NCBI GenBank assembly: GCA_002104895.1
Contig: MCFG01000002.1
Span: 52,501-70,000 of the forward strand
Reading direction: 5' to 3'
Source of the DNA: Anaeromyces robustus
Taxonomy: Eukaryota > Neocallimastigomycota > Neocallimastigomycetes > Neocallimastigales > Neocallimastigaceae
DNA: 17,500 nucleotides
In this document: positions 1 through 9,000 of the stretch, in pieces
Position numbering within the stretch: position 1 is the first letter of the stretch
How the letters are laid out: each line of letters opens with the position of its first letter
Program-made: the position numbers and the translations under genes
The notes under the pieces: generated by a model
Seen by the model: only the letters and a program-made list of their open reading frames with translations
What the model was told of the DNA's origin: nothing
Databases searched by the model: none

Positions 1-1259
1 ATAATATTAAAAAATATCTAATTCTTTTTTTTTTAAGTAACTATATAATTGTATTTCTTTTTTATTGAATTTTATATAAGAATAATTTCAGTGAAATACA
101 TTATAAACTACACAACTGTATATTTCCTTTTTAATTTTATATTATAATATAAATTATAATAAAATTAAATAATATATATAAATAAAAGGACAAAATAAAA
201 ATAAAAAATAAAAATATTTTTAATATAAATATTAGTTTATTTTTATCGGGACAGTCAGAAAGTGACAAAAGATCTCATAAATTCTTTTAGCAGTACTTTT
301 TAAATTTTTTACTTAAGAAGAGTAAAAAAAAAAGGTCCTTTTCTTTCCTTTAATTATAATTGTAATTTCAAAAGGATAAAAATAAAAAAAAAAACCTTAA
401 CACTTGAATTATTAATTAATAAAATTATTTTTTTTCTTCTTCATCATAATTATAATTATCCTAAAGATTATATAAAGTTTTTTATTTATAATAATTATAA
501 TTTTCTCATTGAACCATTAAAAAATTTTTCATTTAGAATAATAATTTTTATAGTATTGAATTTTCAAGAATGATTTTTATATTTGAAATAATAAATTATT
601 AATAATTATTAATACATTTTTTTCAATTTCTTTTTTAATTAGTACAAATAGATTCATTATTTTTTAATTATTCAATTTTGGAGTTTTTGTTATATTATTA
701 ATGTATATACCATTCTTTCCAATTATAAAACTATTTATAATTTATTCATGAGATTTTAATGTATAATAAAACAAAAAAAAAAATAATATAATAATAAAAT
801 ATTTTTTATAAATTTTTTCTTAAATATTTATAATATATTAAAATATAAAATTTATAGGTTAGGCTATTAAATTTTAAATTTTATATTATTGACTACATTA
901 TTAATATTAAAAAAAAAATTTTAAATATGTATTAAAGTTTTTTTCATTAAGTTAATTAAGTAAAACAAATTTCTAAATTTAGTGATATGTTTTATTATAA
1001 AAAATTTACTAATCAAATTTGGTTAAAATTAGAAAAATTTATAATAATTTGGTTCATATTAAATATAACTATATTATATATTTAACTTTTACTAAAAAAA
1101 AATAAATTAAAGAGAATAATTATATTATATATACATATATACAATATATATTTAATATAGTTATTCTTTTTTTTTGTTCTTTTTTTTTTTGTTTTTTTTT
1201 TTATAATTTATTATTTTTTTTTTTTCTAATATTCATTTATTTAGAAAGTCAAAAATATC
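1..1259. other. AT-rich upstream (intergenic) region of the kinase gene
   Basis: No open frame with recognisable protein character is visible on either strand. The stretch is almost pure A/T with many A and T runs of 8-12. A less AT-biased patch lies near 246-300, and a 13-bp palindrome (AAAAGG, T, CCTTTT) sits at 330-342. From about 1161 to 1244 the + strand becomes strongly T-rich and ends in TTTATTTAG, 16 nt before the kinase ATG. This could be a T-rich core promoter or the 3' end of a 5'-UTR intron; the sequence does not decide between them. The end of any gene to the left is not recognisable here. Confidence 0.6.
1112..1168. repeat. Imperfect AT-rich palindrome upstream of the kinase start
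   Basis: The left arm, starting GAATAATTATATTA at 1114, pairs with the right arm ending TTAATATAGTTATTC at 1166. There is one mismatch and about one bulged base over roughly 20 bp, and the loop is short. The centre lies about 120 bp upstream of the ATG at 1260, so the element falls in the likely promoter or 5' UTR. It could form a hairpin or cruciform. AT-only DNA yields many chance palindromes; this one stands out because both arms keep the non-alternating GAATAA / TTATTC ends. Confidence 0.45.
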
Positions 1260-4053
1260 ATGAATGAAAATAATAGAGAAATAGGTAAAAAATAAAATAA
1301 AATAAAATAAAATAAAAAAAAATTAAAAATAAAAAATATTATATAATCAATATAATATAAATGTTATTATTATAGAAGACATAATTAATAATAAAGTAAA
1401 AAAAAAAATTAAATAAATGTATATTAATAAATGAATGAAATAACTATTAATATTAATGAATAGATAACGAAAATGAAGGGAACAATAATAAAGGAAACAA
1501 ATTAGTTATTGATACAGCAGTAAAAAAAGAAAATAAACGTAGTTCAAGTAAATCACCTAAAAGTGAAGAAAGTGATAAAAATGGATATGCTATATCACCA
1601 TTAACCATTGAAAAAACTACTGCTGCTAAAGTTTATTTTGAACAATATTTCGATAAAATTAATAAAAATGGACCAGCAGGTAGAACAAGAAGACAACAAC
1701 AATTAGAAGAAGAATTAGAAAATAAAAATATATCTAATATAGAGAAAAGAATTATAAGAAAAGCATTTATAAATAAAGAAAGAATGCATATGAGAAGTAT
1801 AAGAGAAAAAATTACTGTAATTAATTATTTAATTAATTATTAGTTTTCATTTTTAGAATATTATACAATACAATATAATATAATATAATACATGAAAATA
1901 AACTAAAATAAAATAATAAAAAAAAATTTTTTTTATAACATTATAACTTATATATATATTTATATAATATATATATATTATTTTAAACTTTAATAATTAT
2001 ATATTTGTTAATGAAAAGATTGATGATTTTGAAATGATAAAGACCATTGGACATGGTGCATTTGGTATTGTTAAAGTAAATATTTTAAAAGGATATAAGT
2101 ATATAAAATAAACTATAAATATTAATTTTTTATTTTTTATTATGATATTAAAATTATTAAATTATCATTAATATTTAATAATGGAATAAAAATTTAATTA
2201 CAATAATATATATATATGAATTGAATTTATAATTTATATTCAATTTTGGAATTATATATAAATTATATATAAATAAATAAATAAAAGTTGGTAAGAGAAA
2301 AGGCTACAGGAGAAGTGTATGCTACAAAAGTATTAAGAAAATCAGATATGATTAAAAGACATCAAGAAATGCATGTAAGAGCAGAAAGAGATTTATTATC
2401 AGAAGCAGCATTTAATGCTAATTGGATTATTCAATTAATGTATTCATTTCAAGATGATGATTATTTATACTTTGTATTAGAATTTATGGCAGGTGGTGAT
2501 TTATTAAGTTTATTAATTAAGATGGATATATTTAGTGAAGATTTTGCTAAATTTTATTCCGCTGAAATGGTAAAATAAAAACATAATCTATCCATTACAA
2601 TAATTTTAATATATAAATTAATAAATAAATTAAAAATTCATAAATTAATAAATATATAAACTAATATATAAATTAATATAATAATATATAACATAATATA
2701 ATATATTTATATATATATATTTATATTTAATAAAAATTTTATTAAAAAATTCATGGTTAAATTAATGAAAATATAATAATCAATTATATAAATAATAAAT
2801 ATAATAATAATAAAAAATATAATAAATATAATAATAATAAAAAAAAATTATTATGAATTATGTATGTATAGGTTATGTGTATAGAAGAGGCTCATAAACT
2901 TGGGTATGTAATATCTCATTTTTATTATTATAAAAATGATAGATTTCCTTATTAATAATTTTGTTAATCATTATATAATTTAAATTTATTTTATATTAAT
3001 TAAATATGATCAACAAAATTAATAAAAAATAATAAAATAGTGTTGTACATAGAGATATAAAGGTATATATGTATATATATATATTTTAAAAAATATATAT
3101 TTTAATATATGATATTTATTGAGATATAATCATATATATAATAGTATGGAAATTATTATTTGTTTTAATTTCCTTATTGACTAAACAATAGCAAATATTA
3201 GTTATTTTAATACTAATACTAATACTAATATACAAATATTAATACTAAATACTAATACTACTCATAATAATATACCTATTTTATTTTATTAGCCTGATAA
3301 TTTCTTGTTTGATGCAAGAGGTCATATAAAATTATCTGATTTTGGTTTAGCTACAGATTTTCATTGGTCTCATAATTCACGGTTTTATGAATTTCAAAGA
3401 CAACAAACTTTAGCCATAGCCAAAGAATTTAATGATGCGGCACAAAATGTAATTTAATAATTATGTATAGTTATATATATATATATTTGTATTTTTTTTT
3501 TTTTTTTATTTTTTTTTTCTTTTTTTCTTTTTTTCTTTTTTTCTTTTTTTCTTTTTTTCTTTTTTTCTTTTTTTCTTTTTTTCTTTTTTTCTTTTTTTCT
3601 TTATTTTTTTCTTTTTTCTTTTTTTTCTTTTATTTTTAATATATTTACATATTTATATAATATTTTTATATGAAACAAATAATAATGAATGATAAAAACT
3701 ATTAAAGGTTTCTAATAACGAAAAAATTAATGAAGAATTAGAAAAAGAATTAGAAAACTATTCACCACCTAAAGAAAAAATATTGAAATGGAGAGATAAA
3801 AATAGAAAGAAGTTAGCTTATTCAATTGTTGGTACTCAAAATTATACAGCTCCTGAAGTATTTTTAGGTACTGGTACTGATCAAGCTTGTGATTGGTGGA
3901 GTTTAGGTGTTATTATATTTGAAATGCTTTATGGTAAATATAAATAAATGTTTATTTGATGTATAATATATATTTTAATTTAAAAAAAAAAAAAAAAATT
4001 GTTTTATTTTTATTTCAAAGAATATATTATAAAATTATTTGTTAAAAATATAT

Positions 4054-4084
<31 letters not shown>

Positions 4085-4650
4085 ATATAGGTTATCCACC
4101 TTTCTGTTCAAAAGATAAAGCAACAACAAAATATAAAATTCTTAATTGGAAAAAAACTTTACAATTACCTCAAACTCCAGAAGTTTCAAATAAAGGTAAA
4201 AATTTCATTTTATCTTTATGTTGTGATCAAAAAAATAGATTAGGTTCTCGTAAAAATGAAGCTGGTGAAGCCGATGCTTCAGATATAAAAAATCATCCTT
4301 GGTTTAGTGATATCAATTTTGAAACTTTACTTGACCAAGTACCACCTTTCCATCCATGTTTAAAGAATGATACTGATTCTTCCTATTTCGAAGAAATTGA
4401 TGAAGAAGAAGTTAAAAAGAATTGGGATTTACATCTTCAACAAAAGAAAAAAAATAATAATAAAGCTGAAACTAATTCTGAAGATGAAATGATTGATATG
4501 AAAAAGAAATTAGCTTTTGTTGGTTTTTCATTTAAAAATCCATATAAACTGAATTGTGAAAGTTTAGTAGAATCTAATAATTTAACAGCTAATATGTCTA
4601 ATTTAAGTATTCAAGAAAGGAAATCTTCTAAAGAAAATATAAGATCTTAA
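1260..4650 (+). CDS. NDR/LATS-family AGC serine/threonine protein kinase, 9 exons, 570 aa
   Basis: Exons: 1260-1284, 1464-1816, 2019-2075, 2288-2569, 2872-2903, 3041-3062, 3293-3448, 3708-3933 and 4091-4650. They total 1713 nt, all eight introns are GT-AG, and every junction keeps frame. Residues 1-55 are polar. Residues 56-126 are the basic N-terminal regulatory region that binds MOB co-activators in this family ([23 protein letters not shown]). The kinase domain starts near 130: glycine loop G137/G139/G142, catalytic Lys159, Glu178, HRD Asp255, DFG 273-275, APE 357-359. The 80-residue insert between DFG and APE ends in a basic segment ([13 protein letters not shown]), the NDR/LATS auto-inhibitory signature. 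Ser348 is the expected activation-loop site and Ser531 in FVGFSF the hydrophobic-motif site phosphorylated by Hippo/Ste20-type kinases. [11 protein letters not shown] replaces the usual GTPDYIAPEVF; Asn there is LATS-like, while the C-terminal extension recalls Dbf2/Sid2. The subfamily is therefore left open. Family roles are polarity, septation and growth control. Confidence 0.93.
1285..1463 (+). other. Kinase intron 1 (phase 1)
   Basis: The donor is GTAAAA and the acceptor AATAG. It separates an 8-codon first exon (MNENNREI) from exon 2 and splits an Asp codon (G|AT). A 20-nt segment inside it, 1376-1395, is flanked by TATAG and GTAAAA and could mimic a micro-exon. Including it would shift the frame to an early TAG, so the main model skips it. 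Confidence 0.8.
1817..2287 (+). other. Kinase introns 2 and 3 around the 57-nt glycine-loop exon
   Basis: Intron 2 is 1817-2018 (GTAATT...AAAAG) and intron 3 is 2076-2287 (GTAAAT...AAAAG); both are phase 0. The exon between them, 2019-2075, codes for 19 residues containing the whole ATP-binding glycine loop ([10 protein letters not shown]). Skipping this exon would keep frame but remove the loop and so inactivate the kinase. Confidence 0.85.
2570..2871 (+). other. Kinase intron 4 (302 nt, phase 0)
   Basis: The donor is GTAAAA after the codons AlaGluMet, and the acceptor GTATAG precedes ValMetCys. The intron is A/T only apart from scattered bases, with AATATAATAATAATAA-type repeats near 2790-2845. 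No coding content is visible. Confidence 0.85.
2904..3292 (+). other. Kinase introns 5 and 6 around the 22-nt catalytic-loop micro-exon
   Basis: Intron 5 is 2904-3040 (GTATGT...AATAG, phase 2) and intron 6 is 3063-3292 (GTATAT...TTTAG, phase 0). The exon between them, 3041-3062, is only 22 nt yet encodes VVHRDIK, including the catalytic Asp. The preceding exon is also tiny (32 nt). The assignment is firm because the split glycine codon GG|T and the motif VHRDIKPDN are restored exactly. Confidence 0.9.
3211..3255 (+). repeat. Cluster of five TACTAA motifs in kinase intron 6
   Basis: TACTAA occurs at 3211, 3217 and 3223 as a perfect 6-bp tandem, and again at 3243 and 3250. The acceptor AG is at 3291-3292, so the copies lie about 40-80 nt upstream of it. 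TACTAAC-like sequence is the fungal branch-point consensus, so these are plausible redundant branch points. A simple hexanucleotide microsatellite is the alternative reading. Confidence 0.6.
3449..3707 (+). other. Kinase intron 7 (259 nt, phase 0), with a (T7C)n tract
   Basis: The donor is GTAATT after AlaGlnAsn and the acceptor TTAAAG precedes ValSerAsn. The intron interrupts the family-specific insert between DFG and APE. Its middle, about 3488-3635, is almost pure pyrimidine, dominated by an 8-bp unit of seven T and one C repeated around ten times (about 3519-3601). Confidence 0.85.
3519..3601 (+). repeat. 8-bp pyrimidine microsatellite (T7C)n
   Basis: C residues recur every eight bases in an otherwise all-T tract inside intron 7, flanked by less regular T/C runs to about 3635. 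Such a tract is likely length-variable between strains. It is an extended polypyrimidine stretch but sits 70 nt or more from the acceptor, so a direct splicing role is uncertain. Confidence 0.85.
3934..4090 (+). other. Kinase intron 8 (157 nt, phase 1)
   Basis: The donor GTAAAT splits the Gly codon of LeuTyrGly, and the acceptor ATATAG is preceded by a (TA)n run at 4061-4084. Splicing restores MLYGYPPFCS, the conserved NDR-family motif after CDWWSLGV. The final exon can be read upstream into this intron only as Tyr/Ile low-complexity sequence, so an ATG within the intron is not a credible start. Confidence 0.85.
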
Positions 4651-4766
4651 GTTTTACTAGTATATATATAATATATAATATATAATATATATATATATTT
4701 TTTTTTTAAGTCATTTATTATTAAAAATTTCTATTACTAAACATATTTATTATAAAATTTTTATGA

Positions 4767-4777
4767 AATAAAATAAA
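4767..4777 (+). terminator. Candidate poly(A) signals of the kinase gene
   Basis: Two overlapping AATAAA hexamers (4767-4772 and 4772-4777) lie about 120 nt after the kinase stop codon and are followed directly by an A run. AATAAA is common by chance in DNA of this composition, so the position is only the first convincing candidate. Confidence 0.4.
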
Positions 4778-5130
4778 TTAAAAAAAAAAAAAGTTTATTG
4801 AAAAAAAAAAAAAACTTGGTATTAAATAAATAAATGTAATAATTTTTATTTTAATATAAATAATATTTATATATATTTATATTATATATATTTATATTAT
4901 ATATTTATATATGTTAAAATTAATTAATTACATAATTAATTAATAAATAATTAAATAATAAGTAAGTAAATGAATCCATAAATAAATTAAATAAATTAAA
5001 TAAATATATTTGTATAAAAATATTTCTTGGTATTTTTTATTTTTTATTTGAGAATTATTTATTTTAAATATTAATTTATTTTACTTTTTATTAATTGATT
5101 TTTTAATGCTTATTTTTTTTGCTTTTATTT

Positions 5131-5200
5131 TTATTTAAATTATTTTATTTTTAATACATGATTTTTTTTTTTATTTTATTTAAATTATTTTATTTTTAAT
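5131..5200. repeat. Two 25-bp direct repeats, 45 bp apart
   Basis: The 25-bp segments at 5131-5155 and 5176-5200 (both containing TTTAAATTATTTTATTT) are identical. Related TTTTTAATGCTT sequence appears at about 5100 and 5194. This looks like a local duplication in T-rich spacer DNA. No function is suggested. Confidence 0.6.
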
Positions 5201-5566
5201 GCTTGCTTTTATTTTATTTTATTTTTTTATTTTTTATCTTTTTTTTTTTCATTTTTTATTTTTTATTTTTTATTTTTTATTTTTTTTCTTATTTTTTTTT
5301 TTTATTTTTATTATTTTTAATTTTATATTATAATAAATATATATATTTCTTTTTTTTTTTTTTTTTTTCTTTATTTTATTTTTTTTTAAAAAGAATTTGT
5401 TTTTTTTGTATGTATATTATATAGATATGAAAAAATAGTAATATATTATTTTATATTATTTAATAAAAAAAAAGTTTTAAATATTAAATAAAATTATAAT
5501 AATTTTTTGTACTTTTTTTAAAAAAATTTATAATATCATTTTAATTTTATAATTAATACTAAAACT

Positions 5567-5570
<4 letters not shown>

Positions 5571-5608
<38 letters not shown>
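5571..5608. repeat. 38-nt homopolymeric T run
   Basis: An uninterrupted run of about 38 T lies between the two convergent genes. Tracts of this length exclude nucleosomes and change length readily. On the - strand it would read as poly(A), so a retroposed poly(A) tail was considered, but no coding sequence or target-site duplication was found next to it. The exact length may carry sequencing error. Confidence 0.85.
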
Positions 5609-5612
<4 letters not shown>

Positions 5613-5998
5613 AAAAAAAAACTTACAATAAATATTTATATTTATATATATTTATATATTTATATATTTATATATTTATATTTATTTACAAAATATCATA
5701 AATAAAATAAATAAAATAAAAAAAAAAAAGATCTAACTTTTTTGAATTAATTTTATTATTAATATAATATATAATAGAAATAAGAAATATTTAAATTATT
5801 TTGATTATATTATAAATATCTTATTGAAATAGTTTTATTAAAATAAAAGATACAAAAAAAAAAAAAAACTTTTTTTTTTTTTTTTTTTAATTTTTTTTTT
5901 TTTTATTTTATTTATTTATAGTTATTTTATTTATTTATTTATTATTAACTTTCTTTTTTTTATACTTTTAGTAATATTATATATATATAATTTTCCTC

Positions 5999-6017
5999 TT
6001 TATTATTTTTTTTTATT
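5999..6017 (-). terminator. Candidate poly(A) signals of the giant - strand gene
   Basis: TTTATT (AATAAA on the - strand) occurs at 6012-6017 and 5999-6004, about 46-64 nt past the stop codon at 6063-6065. Another overlapping cluster lies at 5926-5943. Which one is used cannot be told from the sequence. Confidence 0.4.
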
Positions 6018-6062
6018 TTATTTTTTTTTTAAAGCCTTTTTTTTTTTTTTTTAATAAATAGA

Positions 6063-9000
6063 TTATGTTGGTGATAATGAAATATTCATTTTCATATTAT
6101 TATTATTATTATTATTATTAGTATTAGTATTATTAGTATTACTATTATTATTATTATTATTATTATTATTAGAAATTGGTATATTATTTATATTTATATT
6201 TGTAGTAGTAGTTGTAGTAGTATTGACAGATGAATTCATATTATTTGAATTATTTAAATTATTGATATTATTAGTATTGGTATTAGTTGTAGAAGTAGTA
6301 GTAGTAGTAGTAGTAGTTGAATTTTTTATCATTAAACATAAATTTCTAAGAATCTCGATATATTTATTATTATAGGGGAAAAAGTTAAGAAAATGGGTAA
6401 AAGTAGATACCCATTTACTATTATGAACTGTAAATGATTCCCCAAAAGTAGGATAAAAGAATAAAGAAGTAAAAAGTAGAATAGCTAAACGGAAGGATTC
6501 ATCACCTGAATGTTCTCTTGTACCATAATAAATTAATTGATCTACAATATAATGATATTTGAAAAATATATTAAATATATTGGTAGTTGGATTAATTTCT
6601 TTTGTGGTACATTGAGTGGATTCTACATATCGATTCATTTCTCTTAATAATCGCATAATACGACATTCTAAAACATTATAAGCAGATTTTTGTACAGAAG
6701 AAGATTGGAAATCAATAATATTTCCAAAACTAATTTTTAAAACAATCCATACTTTTTCCGTTGGACGTTTTTTATTATAGATAGTTAAATGTTCTTGTAA
6801 ATATTTTTCTCTTCTAATAGAATTAATATCACGCATAATGGAATCAATTTTTGGAATAATTCTTAAATTACAGAATCCTCCTGCTGGTATTACATAAACA
6901 ATAGTTTGATTATTAGTATTACTATTAGTATTAGTATTGGTATATTTATCATATGAATTAAAGTCAGTATTTCTACTTAAATCATGTATAAGATCTTGAT
7001 TTCCATCATTTGTTATTGTGGTTATTGTAATCTTATTTTTTTCATTTTCCATTATCTTTTCTTTTTCTTTTTCCTTTTCCATTATCTTTTCCTTTTCCAT
7101 TATCTTTTCCTTTTCCATTATCTTTTCCTTTTCTTTATCTTTATCTTTATCTCCTTTACCACAAGTATAGATATCAGAAGATTCTTTAGAAACGATTGAG
7201 GAAAATGAATTAGTAAGAGAAGTAATAGTTGATGAAGAATTATCATTAATAGAAACAATTTCTACATCAAAATAGATAGAATCATTCATAACAATAAATT
7301 CTAAATCATCACTTAATATATTATATACTGTAATAATATTGGATGAAATAGGTTTTAAATTAATATTCCAAGTTTCTTCTTCATTTTTATTCTGTGTAAT
7401 AGAGGGTGAAGGTGTAGCAATCATACCATCAATATAAGAATAAGGTGTTGTTGTTGTTGAAGTATTAGGTTCAGATTTAGATGAATTAATAGGTGAACTA
7501 TTATTATTCAATCCCTTTTTAAATATTTTACCTTTAAATGTAAATTCTTTTACAGGAATATATATTTGAGGCATACGTATCATCGCTTTTAATGGAATAG
7601 TTAATTGATAATCTTTAACTAATCGACAATTGATATAAATTTCAGCTTCTTCTTTTACAGCAACATTTGATTCTTCTAATGTTAAATATTTTTTAGCATT
7701 ATTATCTTCTGGAAGATCAGGTCTAAATCTAATGTATACACGTACACTACTTAAAGGTTGAATAGTTAAAACAGAATAAAGTTTTACTGAAGTTCTTGAT
7801 AATGAAAATACAATTTCAAAGGAACTATTTTGATTTATGTTAGATTTTATTGTAAAATCTAATGGAACACTTTCTCTATTATATATTACTAAACTTCTAG
7901 CAGTAGATTCACGACCATAAAATAAATTATCTAATTGGAAACAGGTTCTTTCTGCATCAACACCATTAACATAAACATCAAAAACACGATTACTTTGTAT
8001 TAACGCCAAATTATTTTCTTCTAATGAAATAGATTGATTATTTTGGAACATATGAGAATTATTAGTAGTAGCCGGTGGATTAATGACACGTTGTAAGTTA
8101 TGTTTAGCAACAATTTCAACGTATACTTTTATTATTTTAAAATCAAGTGGATTTAGTAAATTTCTTATAATAATATAGGTAGAGTAAACACCACGAACTG
8201 CAGAATTAATATTAATTGTGATAGAGTGTGATTCACGTCTAATTGAACTATTACCATTTATTCCAGTAGCTGGTCCTCCAGATGAAGTTCTAGGATAATC
8301 TAAAATACCTTCATATCGACTTAAGAATATCCAACTCTTATCAAGATGTTCACTAACTGTTGTAATTTTATATGAAACTTGTTCAAATGATATATTTTCT
8401 AAAGTAATTTTTTTACTAATTCTTGTTGAACTAAGATCTTGTTGACCAAAGTTAAGAAGATAGAAACGTTTTACTTCTTTCCCTGTTATAGAATCTGTAA
8501 TTTTTTGACATCCTCTAACCATCATATGTGAATTATATTTACGTATGGATTCACTACCATTATCTTTTATAAAGTTATTGATATTTTGATAAGGATGAGA
8601 TGTTGAAAGAGTATTACTTATAACTGATCTATCACCCATAGATTGCATAGATGAAACAGAAATAATATCGGAAAGCCATGTATCATCTTCATCTTCAATA
8701 TTGGTACCTTGATCATCATCATTACCATACATATTAATATTAGCTGAACTTTTATTATCAAAACTATCATCTAATTCTTCTAATTCATCATTAGTATTAT
8801 TAATTATTAGGTTAGCTAAATTATCATTACTAATATCACTAATATCAAGAATAGCATTTGGACTCGTATTAGGAGTAGAACTTATTAAATTAGTGACGCT
8901 ATTATTATTGTCATTATTAATTAATTTTTTATCATTCATATCATCTGATATACTTTTAATTTTTTTATGTCTAAATCCAGTACCTTCTTCAGGAGCTTGT

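Larger units (their letters stand above)
4651..6062. other. Convergent intergenic region, low-complexity AT DNA
   Basis: This 1.4 kb holds the 3' ends of both genes and no credible coding sequence. About 4651-5010 is mixed A/T with TA-rich runs; about 5030-5420 is strongly T-rich on the + strand (TTTTA and TTTTC patterns); 5571-5608 is a pure T run; 5860-6060 is again T-rich. A Phe/Leu-only open frame at 5203-5424 is simply translated T-rich DNA. The T-rich bias on + means A-rich sequence on the strand transcribed as the giant gene's 3' UTR. Confidence 0.75.

Noticed and set aside
246-300. Patch of more balanced base composition, considered as a leftover exon
   Set aside because: No frame gives a recognisable protein and no flanking splice pattern is convincing; it may be a promoter element or chance.
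1200-1259. 5'-UTR intron ending at TTTATTTAG (1244)
   Set aside because: The acceptor and T tract are good, but no donor or upstream exon can be supported in AT-only DNA.
2288-2578. Kinase fragment as a stand-alone small gene
   Set aside because: It is exon 4 of the kinase. The open frame begins at a TTG that is a spliced Leu codon and runs a few codons into intron 4.
5203-5424. Open frame of mostly Phe, Leu and Tyr on the + strand
   Set aside because: It is translated T-rich spacer DNA with no sequence complexity and no start context.
5571-5608. Long T run as the tail of a retrotransposed gene copy
   Set aside because: No coding remnant, target-site duplication or element end is visible beside it.
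6440-6490. Transmembrane segment in the giant protein (LAILLFTSLFFYPTF)
   Set aside because: The hydrophobic run is only about 15 residues and is flanked by other amphipathic helices, fitting a buried helix better.
6984-7199. + strand open frame opposite the giant gene
   Set aside because: Its Phe/Leu/His repeats are the complement of the KIMEKE minisatellite; the - strand frame is continuous and protein-like.
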